A DNA stretch of 64,000 nucleotides from Oceanicaulis sp. HLUCCA04. Its GTDB lineage: Bacteria > Pseudomonadota > Alphaproteobacteria > Caulobacterales > Maricaulaceae. The translations under genes were made by a program, and so were the position numbers. Below are positions 44,104 to 52,193 of this stretch, piece after piece. Location of the stretch: positions 353,724-417,723 of the forward strand of contig LJSH01000004.1 of NCBI GenBank assembly GCA_001314625.1. Direction: 5' to 3'. Position 1 is the stretch's first letter. Every line of letters starts with the position of its first letter. The notes under the pieces are model-generated. The model was given only the letters and a program-made list of their open reading frames with translations. It ran no database searches and had not been told where the DNA came from.

Positions 44104-45640
44104 GGCGGCCGGTCAGGGCAAGCGTTGCGAGCACGGCAAGGCTGGCTGCCGCCACTGCAATCGCGAGTCCGGCTAGCCAGCGGCGGCGGGCCGGGGCAGA
44201 CGCGTCGTCCGGCGCATTCATGCGCTCGGCGGCCTCGGTCAGGCGTTCAAGTGTTGCCGGCAGGGCAACGAGGCTGGTCTGGATACGCTCCAGATCGCGG
44301 AAGATATCACGGACCCGCCCTTCAGGGCCCAGCTCGCGGCGCATGAAGCGTTCAACCGCCGGCGCCGATGCCTGCCACATATCGTGCGCCGGGGTGAGGG
44401 TGCGGCAGACGCCTTCCACCTGCACCATCGTCTTTTGCAGCAAGATGAGCTGGGGCTGCAGATGCATGTCGAAGAGCTCGGTTACTTCAAACAGTTGCAG
44501 CAGGACGCGCGACATCGGCACTTCGTCCGCGCGCTTGCCGAAAATGGGCTCGGCGACAGAGCGCAGCGCGGCGGAGAAGTCCGCGCGAGCATGGTGGGAA
44601 GGCACATAGCCGGCATCAAAATGGGCCGCCGCCGCGCGGTCATAATCGCGTGTCAGGAAGCCGTGAAGAATGCGCGCCAGATAGCGGCGCTCCGGACCTT
44701 CCAGCCGCCCTACGATGCCAAAATCGACCGCCCACAGCTTGCCGTCGCGGCTGACGAACAGATTGCCGGCATGCATGTCGGCATGGAAGGCACCGCGCTC
44801 CAGCGCGCAGGTCAGGAATGCATCGGTGATGTCATGGGCCAGCTTCACCCGGTCGATATTCGACGCCTCGATGGCCGCGATGTCGGTCAGGGCAATGGCG
44901 TCAATCCATTCGGTGGTAAGCACCCGCTTCGAGGTGAGCGGCCATACCACTTCGGGTATGTGCAGATTATTGGCCGAGACCGCCGCTTCCATCAGTTCGC
45001 TGGCACCGGCGGCCTCCATGCGAAGGTCCAGCTCCAGCACCAGAGAGCGCGCCACCGTTTCCACAAAGGCGCGCGGCTCCATACGGCGCGATGCCGGAAA
45101 GAAGCGCACGGCCAGCCCTGCGCCCATGCGCAGAACGGCGATATCCTTGTAGATGCGTTGCTCGATTCCCGGGCGCAGCACTTTCACCGCCACGCTCTGG
45201 CCGCCATGCGTCACGGCCTTGTGAACCTGCGCAATGGAGGCGGCAGCCGCAGGCGGGCCAAACTCAGCGAACAGCGCGTCTATGCTGGCGTCGAGTTCTG
45301 CTTCGACAATTTTGCGGGCCGTGGCGTCGGGGAACGGATCCATCCGGTCCTGCAGGCGCGACAGGCCCCGGGCGAAGTGCACTCCCACCACATCGGCTCG
45401 CGTGGCCAGCACCTGACCCAGCTTGACATAGGACGGGCCCAGCGTCTCCAGCGCGCGGGCCAGCCGCTCGCCCGGATTGTCGGCACGTCCCTTGATGGCC
45501 ACAAGGCGAGCCAGCCGTCCGGCCCAGCGGGCCGGTGCCGGGAACACGGCCTGGTATTCCACCGGAAACATGGCGTCGTGGCGTGCGAGCGTCCACGCTG
45601 CACGTATTAGCCGGAAGAAGGTGAATATCGGTCCAGACAT
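44093..45640 (-). CDS. ubiB: Ubiquinone biosynthesis kinase-like protein UbiB
   Basis: This 515-residue ABC1/UbiB atypical kinase has the family KxGQ motif in YVKLGQVLATRADV, the A-rich loop in AAASIAQVHKAV, and catalytic segments HADMHAGNLFV and LWAVDFGIVGRL. A C-terminal transmembrane region (LAGLAIAVAAASLAVLATLA) anchors it. UbiB supports ubiquinone synthesis by an ATPase activity. The ATG at 45640 (MSGPIFTFF) was chosen over an upstream in-frame ATG lacking similarity. Confidence 0.94.
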   Translation of the reverse strand: MSGPIFTFFRLIRAAWTLARHDAMFPVEYQAVFPAPARWAGRLARLVAIKGRADNPGERLARALETLGPSYVKLGQVLATRADVVGVHFARGLSRLQDRMDPFPDATARKIVEAELDASIDALFAEFGPPAAAASIAQVHKAVTHGGQSVAVKVLRPGIEQRIYKDIAVLRMGAGLAVRFFPASRRMEPRAFVETVARSLVLELDLRMEAAGASELMEAAVSANNLHIPEVVWPLTSKRVLTTEWIDAIALTDIAAIEASNIDRVKLAHDITDAFLTCALERGAFHADMHAGNLFVSRDGKLWAVDFGIVGRLEGPERRYLARILHGFLTRDYDRAAAAHFDAGYVPSHHARADFSAALRSVAEPIFGKRADEVPMSRVLLQLFEVTELFDMHLQPQLILLQKTMVQVEGVCRTLTPAHDMWQASAPAVERFMRRELGPEGRVRDIFRDLERIQTSLVALPATLERLTEAAERMNAPDDASAPARRRWLAGLAIAVAAASLAVLATLALTGRLAT

Positions 45641-45707
45641 GAGGCGGTGAGGTTTAGGCGGCAAAGCGGGATTTGGCGAGAGGCACAGTGTGCGGCGCTT
45701 TGCCCGC

Positions 45708-46487
45708 TCAGCCGACAGACCGGCCCGTGTGCAGGGCGGCAATGCCGCCGGAGAGATTGGTTACGGCTACTTGCGAGAACCCGGCCTCGCGCAGTTCGGC
45801 CGCGAAGGCTTCCTGATGCGGGAAGCGGCGGATGGATTCGACGAGATACTGATAGCTTTCCCGGTCTTTCGCGATCAATGCTCCCAGCTGCGGGATCGCG
45901 TTGAATGACCACAAGTCATACACATTGGCGATGGCGCGGCTGACAGGCCGCGAGAATTCCAGGCACAGGAAACGCCCGCCGGGTTTGAGCACGCGGTGCA
46001 TTTCGCGCAGGGCCTTGGCCCGGTCGGTGACATTGCGGATGCCGAACCCGATCATCACGCAGTCGGCGCTTCTGTCCTCGAACGGAAGGCATTCGGCGTT
46101 GGCGACCGCCCAGCCAATGCCGTCCGCATGGCCGCGCTTGATGCCTGCGCGCAGCATTTCCTCGTTGATGTCGGCAACGATGGCGGTGGCGGGTGCCTGT
46201 CCGGGACGTTTCGAACGCGCGATGAAGGCGCGGGCAAGATCGCCTGTTCCGCCAGCCACGTCGATCAGGTGCTCGCCGGGCCGCGGCCGGGCGCGCGTGA
46301 TGGTGATGTCTTTCCAGACCCGGTGAATGCCCAGACTCATCACGTCATTCATCAGGTCATAGCGGCGCGCCGAGCGGTCAAAAACGCCGCGTACAAGGCC
46401 CTGCTTTTCCTCGCGGGGAATATCGCGAAAGCCGAAGGACGCGGTGCCGGATGATGAGGTCGATGATACGGTCTGTGTGTCAGTCAT
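45708..46487 (-). CDS. ubiE: Ubiquinone/menaquinone biosynthesis C-methyltransferase
   Basis: This 259-residue SAM-dependent enzyme methylates the benzoquinone ring (COQ5 homologue). Motif I is LIDVAGGTGDLARAFI, and family markers include VFDRSARRYDLMNDVMSLGI at the N-terminus, IGFGIRNVTDRAKALREMHR, and LKPGGRFLCLEFSRP. The C-terminus contains FSQVAVTNLSGGIAALHTG. It precedes ubiB on the same strand, 67 bases away. Confidence 0.95.
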   Translation of the reverse strand: MTDTQTVSSTSSSGTASFGFRDIPREEKQGLVRGVFDRSARRYDLMNDVMSLGIHRVWKDITITRARPRPGEHLIDVAGGTGDLARAFIARSKRPGQAPATAIVADINEEMLRAGIKRGHADGIGWAVANAECLPFEDRSADCVMIGFGIRNVTDRAKALREMHRVLKPGGRFLCLEFSRPVSRAIANVYDLWSFNAIPQLGALIAKDRESYQYLVESIRRFPHQEAFAAELREAGFSQVAVTNLSGGIAALHTGRSVG

Positions 46488-46538
46488 GAGAGCAAGTCTA
46501 TCTGCCCGGAGGGCTGCCTGCCAGTGCGGCAGATTGCA

Positions 46539-47216
46539 CTAGTAAAGACGCACACATTCGGCTCCGGTCTCGCCGTCAATCGTGTAGCGGGCGGTGGCCC
46601 CGGCATCGTCGAACCAGGTCTGTCCGTCGGCACTTTCATGGCGCAGCACATCGTCTGTCTCGCCTGCCATGGCAGGACCGAGTTCATGGCTGTCGTCCTC
46701 AACCAGCAAGGTGGCGCCATCGGCCGTGCGATTGAGGATGACCAGCGCATCTGCGCACAGGAAGATGGCTTCTTCGGCTTCCATCGCCGGGGTCTCGGCG
46801 GCCGGGGCGGGCAGGCCGGAATCGAACGGGTCAAGAATTATCTCTCCGGCATCAATATTCAGCCGGCGCACATTCACCGGCACGGGCGCGCTCAGCCATT
46901 GCAGTTCGCCGTCCCATGCCAGTGCGGCGCGAACGGCGTAGGTTTCACCGTCCACCAGCCGGGCCGGATCAATTTGAAGGCTCACCTCCAGCGGCAGATC
47001 CGCCTCATCAAGGATGGTGCTGGCTTCGGCCACCGGCTCGCCCTCTCCGCTTGCAGGCATCAGCTCGACAAGAACGGCCGTGTCGTCAGGCAGGCGAACA
47101 GGCTCGCCAACACTCAGATTGGCGGTGAGTGTGCGCGGCGCCGTCTCGTCGAAAGGGCTGCACGCGGCGCAGACAAGTACACCAAGCATGATGATCGCGG
47201 CAGACAGTCGGATCAT
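46539..47216 (-). CDS. YbaY-like envelope lipoprotein
   Basis: This 225-residue lipoprotein has lipobox VCAAC. Residues ~30-120 fit the YbaY beta-sandwich (VRLPDDTAVLVELMPASGEG, PLEVSLQIDPARLVDGETYA, VRAALAWDGELQW, VNVRRLNIDAGEIIL). The C-terminal ~80 residues contain cysteines in AIFLCADALVIL and TGAECVRLY and resemble the MliC lysozyme-inhibitor/heat-shock-lipoprotein type. The second assignment is tentative. It lies between mutM and ubiE. Confidence 0.6.
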   Translation of the reverse strand: MIRLSAAIIMLGVLVCAACSPFDETAPRTLTANLSVGEPVRLPDDTAVLVELMPASGEGEPVAEASTILDEADLPLEVSLQIDPARLVDGETYAVRAALAWDGELQWLSAPVPVNVRRLNIDAGEIILDPFDSGLPAPAAETPAMEAEEAIFLCADALVILNRTADGATLLVEDDSHELGPAMAGETDDVLRHESADGQTWFDDAGATARYTIDGETGAECVRLY

Positions 47217-47313
47217 GGCTGAAGTCTCCGTGTGAAGCTGGCATTCGCCTTAGCACAGCGCATACCCACATTCTAAGCTGCCAGACGCATCTGACCTGTC
47301 AGCGGAACCGATA

Positions 47314-47814
47314 ATGCCTGAACTGCCTGAAGTGGAAACCGTCCGGCGTGGCCTTATCCCGGCCATGGAAGGGCGCCGGATCATCAGTGCGCAGCTGCGC
47401 CGCAAGGATTTGCGCTTTGCCTTTCCAGACCGCATGGCCGAGCGCCTGACAGGCACGCGCGTGGAGCGGCTGGACCGGCGGGCGAAATATCTGCTGGCGC
47501 GGCTAGGTTCAGGAGAAACCCTGCTCATGCATCTGGGCATGTCGGGCCGGTTTTCCATCACGGCTGATGACCTTGCCCGCCAGCCGGGAGATTTCGTCTA
47601 CGCCCCGGCAGCCAATCCAGCCCATGACCATGTCGTGTTGCAGCTCGAAGGCGGCGCGACGGTCACCTATAATGATCCGCGCCGGTTCGGCTTCATGACC
47701 CTGTTTGAAACGGCGCAGGAAGCATCCCATCCCTTTCTCGCGCCCCTGGGCACCTCGACGGAGAAATTTCGAACCAGTTGTTCGAAGTTCTCTCCGACTG
47801 GAATGCCCAGCTAA
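47314..47814 (+). pseudogene. mutM: mutM (formamidopyrimidine-DNA glycosylase) truncated at codon 146
   Basis: The first 146 codons encode the N-terminal domain of MutM: the catalytic [14 protein letters not shown] (Pro2, Glu3), the lysine in [23 protein letters not shown] and [13 protein letters not shown]. After HPFLAPLG at 47751 the frame continues for 20 unrelated residues to a stop. The helix-two-turn-helix and zinc finger (about 130 residues) needed for DNA binding are missing, so the product should be inactive for 8-oxoguanine repair. The break marks the left end of the inserted island. Confidence 0.9.
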
Positions 47815-47954
47815 GCACCTGTTCTCTATACGATAATCCTAAAGAGCTTCCATTTCAATTGGATAGTGCTGCGCCGCAGAAAACTGCGGACTTGGCCAAC
47901 TCCGACGGCGAATCGCCGGTTGAAACATATGGGAGCGGGTCATGGACAGGCTAA
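47752..47954 (+). pseudogene. C-terminal remnant of an unidentified mobile-element gene
   Basis: In a different frame from mutM, an open stretch runs from the junction to a TAA at 47952-47954 and encodes [20 protein letters not shown], then CSLYDNPKELPFQLDS and a tail ending TYGSGSWTG. It has no start codon after the junction except an unsupported TTG. Its end overlaps the mobC start by 13 bases, as in a translationally coupled operon. I read it as the end of an element gene whose 5' part was lost or lies elsewhere. The family is not recognised. Confidence 0.5.
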
Positions 47955-48502
47955 CTCCCAAATGGGGCACATTCGGTAGTTCTGGCCGTAATTCCGGCGG
48001 GGGCGGACAAGGCTCCGGCTCCAGCCAGGATAAATCGGACAAGCGGACGCAAAAGCGTCCCGCTCCCTTCTCGCTGCGGCTGAGCTTCGATGAAAAGCAA
48101 AAGCTGATCGAAGATGCCGGTCGGCAATCCATTTCCGCCTACATCAAGTCGCGGCTGTTCGATCCCGATGCGTCGGTCAAACAGGCGCGCGGGCTGAACC
48201 CGGTCAAAGACCAGAAAGCCTTGGCGCAGCTCTTGGGCATGCTGGGCTCGTCCCGGATCGCCAAAAATCTGAACGAACTGGCAGAGGCCGCCCGCGTCGG
48301 TGCGCTGCCCCTCGGCGATGAGACTGAGAAGGCGATCAGGCGCGCCTGCGATGACGTCCGGATTATGCGGCGCTTCCTGCTCGCTGCTCTCGGCATCCGG
48401 GAAACCGATAGCACCACGCATGTCTGCGAAAGCTGCTCCTCGGCCTTTGGCCGGGCGGCGGGCGAGCGCAGTGACCATAATCATGGGGAGCCGTCCCCAT
48501 GA
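47942..48502 (+). CDS. MobC-like relaxosome accessory protein
   Basis: This 186-residue protein has a Gly/Ser-rich linker at residues 12-30, a ribbon-helix-helix-like segment (PFSLRLSFDEKQKLIEDAGR, SISAYIKSRLF) and the MobC motif LGMLGSSRIAKNLNELAEAA. MobC proteins bind oriT next to the nick site and open it for the relaxase. Its stop overlaps the relaxase start (ATGA). The C-terminal tail carries CESC and is not conserved. GGGAG is 8 bases upstream of the ATG. Confidence 0.85.
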   Translation: MDRLTPKWGTFGSSGRNSGGGGQGSGSSQDKSDKRTQKRPAPFSLRLSFDEKQKLIEDAGRQSISAYIKSRLFDPDASVKQARGLNPVKDQKALAQLLGMLGSSRIAKNLNELAEAARVGALPLGDETEKAIRRACDDVRIMRRFLLAALGIRETDSTTHVCESCSSAFGRAAGERSDHNHGEPSP

Positions 48503-49830
48503 TCATCAAAGCTTCCCAACGCGGCGGCGGGCGTGCGCTCGCGTCGCATCTGATGAATGAGCGCGATAACGAGCATGTCGAACTCCACAAAGTGCGCGGC
48601 TTCGTCTCCGATGATCTGCACGGGGCATTCCTGGAAGCTGAAGCGGCGGCCAAGGGCACGAAGTGCAAACAGCATTTTTTCTCGGTCAGCCTCTCCCCGC
48701 CGGAGACAGAAAATGTCCGTCCGGAAGTGTTCGAGCTGGCCGCAAGCCGGATCGAAAAAGAAATGGGCCTGGAGCGCCAGCCGATGGCGCTCGTCTTCCA
48801 TGAAAAGGAAGGCCGTCGCCATGCCCATGCGGTGTGGAGCCGGATCGATACCGAGAATATGCGGGCGATCAATCTCCCGCATTTCAAGCGCAAGCTGAAC
48901 GAGATTTCGCGGGGGCTCTTCCTCGAACACGGTTGGAATTTGCCGGACGGATACAAGCGGGGGCAGGATCGCTCGCCCCTGAACTTCACCCTCGCCGAAT
49001 GGCAACAGGCTCGGCGCGCCGGGAAAAGCGCCGCCGAGATCAAGGCCACCTTCCAGGAATGCTGGAACGGCGCGAAAGACGGCCCGGCCTTCAAGCGGCT
49101 GCTCGAAGAGCGCGGCTATTTCCTGGCGCAAGGCGATCGGCGCGGCTTTGTCGCCGTCGATGTCCAGGGCGAGGTCTATGCCATCCATCGAATGACCGGC
49201 CAAAAGACCAAGGCCGTGAATGAGCGGCTTGGCGATCCGGCGAAGCAGCCTTCTGTCGCTGACACCAAGACCCGCGTCGCGGAGCTGATGGAAAAGGTCC
49301 TGAAGCGCCATATCGCAACGCTGGATCAGGAAAGCGCCGAACGTCTGAAACCGATCAGCGCGAAAAAGCGCGCCATGCGCACCAATCATAAGGCGGAACG
49401 CGCCGCACTCGATCAGCACCATGCGGAACGCTGGGCCACCGAATCCAAAGCGCGCCAGGCCCGGTTCTCCAAGGGCCTGAAAGGCGTGTGGGACTGGCTG
49501 CGCGGCAAGCATAGCGCCGTGCGCAAGCGCAACGAGGCGGAAGTCGCCTTCAAGCGCGAACGCGACGCCAAAGAACGCCAGGACCTGATCACAAGACAAC
49601 TCGCCGATCGGCGCGCCCTGCAAGCCGAAATTCGTACCGAGCGGCAACGCCATGCGAGCGAGCTAGCGCTTCTCTACCGCGATCTCGCGAAAACACGCGC
49701 GCTCTCGCACGCGCTTGAAAAACCCTCCGCGCGGACGCGGGCGGCCTTGGAGCGCGCCAAGCCAACCCGGACGCGCAACCGCTCCACACAATCCGATGGT
49801 CGCTCACGCGACCGCACCCTCGAACCTTAG
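48499..49830 (+). CDS. Relaxase/mobilization nuclease (MobA/VirD2-like)
   Basis: This 443-residue protein begins MIIKASQRGGGRALASHLMN, typical of VirD2/MobA-type relaxases. The metal-binding triad is likely in VFHEKEGRRHAHAVWSRID (near residues 98-117). It nicks oriT and covalently leads the transferred strand; the nicking Tyr is not obvious near the N-terminus. The C-terminal half is a long basic, Arg-rich coiled-coil-like region (residues ~290-430). It is coupled to mobC and followed after 15 bases by the coupling protein gene. Confidence 0.87.
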   Translation: MIIKASQRGGGRALASHLMNERDNEHVELHKVRGFVSDDLHGAFLEAEAAAKGTKCKQHFFSVSLSPPETENVRPEVFELAASRIEKEMGLERQPMALVFHEKEGRRHAHAVWSRIDTENMRAINLPHFKRKLNEISRGLFLEHGWNLPDGYKRGQDRSPLNFTLAEWQQARRAGKSAAEIKATFQECWNGAKDGPAFKRLLEERGYFLAQGDRRGFVAVDVQGEVYAIHRMTGQKTKAVNERLGDPAKQPSVADTKTRVAELMEKVLKRHIATLDQESAERLKPISAKKRAMRTNHKAERAALDQHHAERWATESKARQARFSKGLKGVWDWLRGKHSAVRKRNEAEVAFKRERDAKERQDLITRQLADRRALQAEIRTERQRHASELALLYRDLAKTRALSHALEKPSARTRAALERAKPTRTRNRSTQSDGRSRDRTLEP

Positions 49831-49845
49831 ACGACAAGGATCAAA

Positions 49846-51339
49846 ATGATGTTTGGAAAAAATGAGATCGCAGGCGATGTCCTGATGGCCCCGCGCGGGT
49901 TCAGCGACACGCTCGAACTTGATCCGCAAGCCACCTCGCGCTGGCTCAGCCCGCAAGCGACGATGCAGGCGCTCCCCTTCGGATCGAAGGTGCACAATGC
50001 CATGTTCCTGGGATATCTGCCTGGGACCAAGCGTCCGCATTATGTTGGCATGCCGATCGATGACCGGCACGGCGTCACCATCGCCGGGGCGCGATCGGGC
50101 AAAGGCACGAGCTTTATCGTGCCGAACCTGCTGCTCTATCCTGGCTCGGTCTTCGCCAATGATCCCAAAGGCGAGCTGGCGCGCATCACCTCGCGCCGCC
50201 GCCGGGAAATGGGTCAGCAGGTTGCGATCATCGACCCGTTCCGCGATAGCGGTATCGCCGAGAACGATCTCGCAGCGTTCAACCCGCTCGATATCATCGA
50301 CCCGGAAGATGAAAGCGCGGTCGATGAGGCCGGGCTTCTCGCCAATGCGCTGATTGTCCCGGAAGCCGGGACCGGCAAGCACTGGACGGATGCCGCAGGG
50401 AATTTCCTGCACGGGGTCATCCTCTATGTCGCGCTCCGCTGCATCGGGCGCGAGCGCACGCTCCCGCATGTGCGTGAGCTGATCACCCTGCCGGATGATG
50501 AATTTTACGGTGAAGGCGGATTGATCGAACGCATGCAGGAAACCGGCGGCTTTTGTGCCCAGGCCGCCAATAGCCTGATTGCCAAGTCGGTTAATGAACG
50601 CTCCTCGGTGCTCTCGACCGCCCTGGAGCAAACGGCCTTCCTGGCCAGCCCGGCCATGATGCGCGGCCTGGGGCGTTCGACCTTCGATATCGATGCCCTG
50701 AAAAATTCGAAGGCCGGGCTGACGGTTTATCTCTGCCTGCCTGCCCGGCGGCTGCGCACCCATAGCCGGTTTTTGCGGCTTCTCCTGATGGTCGCGCTCG
50801 CCCGCATGGAGGCGGTGCCGAATGTCTCGGTAACGCAAGCCACGGCCAATGGCTGGCCGGTCCTGTTTATGCTCGATGAGTTTCCAGTGCTTGGGCACAT
50901 GGATGTCATCGAAAGCGCTGCCGGTCTGATGGCCGGATACGGTGTGAAGCTGTGGACCGTGCTTCAGGATTTAAGCCAGCTCCAGCGGGACTATCCGCGA
51001 AGTTGGCAAACCTTTCTGGGCAATACCGGGATCATCCAAAACTTCGGTAGCAGTGATGAGGCGACCTGCGCCTACATCTCCAAGCTCTGTGGTGAGACCG
51101 AAAATCTCAGCCAGTCCATGCCCGAACTGACCGAGCGCGAGCGCGGCGCGGGCAAGATCGGGCTCAATCGCTCGGTGACTGTCACGCCCTTGCTGCGGCC
51201 TGATGAGGTCCGCCGCTTCTTCGCGCGCGGTACGGGCCGGGCGCTTCTTTCCATCCCTGGTGAGCACCCGATCGCGGTGATGCGCGCCAATTATTTCGAC
51301 CCGCAACATAAGGAACTCTTTGGAGGCAAATATGACTGA
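49846..51339 (+). CDS. TraG/VirD4-type coupling ATPase lacking membrane helices
   Basis: This 497-residue ATPase links the relaxosome to a secretion channel. Walker A is GVTIAGARSGKGTSFIVPNL (near residue 82), Walker B is VLFMLDEFPVLGHMD (near 341), and IIQNFGSSDEATCAYISKLC is typical of the family. Usual coupling proteins start with two transmembrane helices; here the N-terminus is soluble-looking (MMFGKNEIAGDVLMAPRGFS). A two-helix membrane protein is encoded immediately downstream with overlapping codons. No other conjugation channel gene is visible. Confidence 0.9.
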   Translation: MMFGKNEIAGDVLMAPRGFSDTLELDPQATSRWLSPQATMQALPFGSKVHNAMFLGYLPGTKRPHYVGMPIDDRHGVTIAGARSGKGTSFIVPNLLLYPGSVFANDPKGELARITSRRRREMGQQVAIIDPFRDSGIAENDLAAFNPLDIIDPEDESAVDEAGLLANALIVPEAGTGKHWTDAAGNFLHGVILYVALRCIGRERTLPHVRELITLPDDEFYGEGGLIERMQETGGFCAQAANSLIAKSVNERSSVLSTALEQTAFLASPAMMRGLGRSTFDIDALKNSKAGLTVYLCLPARRLRTHSRFLRLLLMVALARMEAVPNVSVTQATANGWPVLFMLDEFPVLGHMDVIESAAGLMAGYGVKLWTVLQDLSQLQRDYPRSWQTFLGNTGIIQNFGSSDEATCAYISKLCGETENLSQSMPELTERERGAGKIGLNRSVTVTPLLRPDEVRRFFARGTGRALLSIPGEHPIAVMRANYFDPQHKELFGGKYD

Positions 51340-51631
51340 CCGTCCTTTGGAAATCGCGGAGATGGGTCTCCGCACCAAGTTTCGCGTGATCTGGAAATTC
51401 CTGAGCGGATATATCCTGATCCTGATCGGTGCGCCCGTTCTTGAATGGGCGTTTGCCGGATTTGTCGGCTTTCCCTTTCCCGGAAGCTGGGCAACGGCGG
51501 GCCGCTTTGCGGCGGCGCTGTTCGGCCCGCTTCAGATTTTGGGCGGGCTTCAGCTCTTCTTGTTCGTCTATCTGCCGTACAAGATCGCGCGAAAACAGAA
51601 CGCCGGTTCGCCGGATTTGCGCCGCCGGTAG
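51332..51631 (+). CDS. Small two-helix membrane protein coupled to the coupling ATPase
   Basis: This 99-residue protein has two hydrophobic segments (ILILIGAPVLEWAFAGFVGF and FGPLQILGGLQLFLFVYLPY) and a basic C-terminus ending in RRR. Its ATG lies inside the last codons of the TraG/VirD4-type gene, with GGAGG upstream. I do not recognise a family. The coupling and topology suggest it may provide the membrane anchor the soluble ATPase lacks. Confidence 0.75.
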   Translation: MTDRPLEIAEMGLRTKFRVIWKFLSGYILILIGAPVLEWAFAGFVGFPFPGSWATAGRFAAALFGPLQILGGLQLFLFVYLPYKIARKQNAGSPDLRRR

Positions 51632-51798
51632 GCGCGCGCAAAACGCCATGTCGGCTGAAATGAAATGCGCAGGTCCTCCTGATCTCGGTCTTTCTCCCAA
51701 GTTCCCATGCGGGGCCTTTTCGCTGGTGATTATCGGGGCCGGGTCACGAAAGGCTCCGATGGTCGGGGCCTTGGAACATTAGACCCGAGGAGGACCAC

Positions 51799-51897
51799 AT
51801 GCGTTTCTTCATCCGATTTGAAATGGCGTTCGAGCGCGACACCACCGCGCAAACGCTCTGCCGGACGATCTTCAACGCGATCGCTCGCCGAAAGTAA
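51799..51897 (+). CDS. 32-codon small ORF with strong ribosome-binding site
   Basis: ATG 51799 follows GAGGAGG by 6 bases. The peptide is MRFFIRFEMAFERDTTAQTL then CRTIFNAIARRK, an amphipathic basic peptide. It lies after the membrane protein gene and before the terminator, so it is probably the last gene of the mobilization operon. No family is known to me; support is the ribosome-binding site and position. Confidence 0.5.
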   Translation: MRFFIRFEMAFERDTTAQTLCRTIFNAIARRK

Positions 51898-51928
51898 GCG
51901 AGCGCGCGATGATCGCCAAATACCGCCT

Positions 51929-51960
51929 AGGCGGGCCGCTCACCCGGCCCGCCTTTCTTT
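51929..51960 (+). terminator. Rho-independent terminator of the mobilization operon
   Basis: AGGCGGGCC and GGCCCGCCT form a stem with a short loop, followed by TTCTTT. It lies 31 bases after the small ORF. The following 51961-52193 contains no gene I can support; it is the convergent gap before herA. Confidence 0.85.
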
Positions 51961-52193
51961 ATCTCACTGGAAATGGGTTGCCCGATGCAACCCTGGCCTT
52001 TGCCGAAAACGGGGTGTGCAAACGGAAGGGAAAATCGACGGCGGGCGCAGCCCTATGGCGAGCCTCGGGAAGCGGCTATTTTGCTTGAAGTGCGCTGAGG
52101 GGCGGGCCCTTAAGACCATATTGAGTGCCAGGTAATAGGTTGAAAATTTTGAAAGGTCGATCTTCGCCTATCGTTTGAGCCAAAAACGGATGT

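Noticed and set aside
51707..52135. 142-codon plus-strand frame across the end of the mobilization operon
   Set aside because: It runs through a clear terminator hairpin and the small ORF, and its translation is Arg/Ser-rich without any motif.
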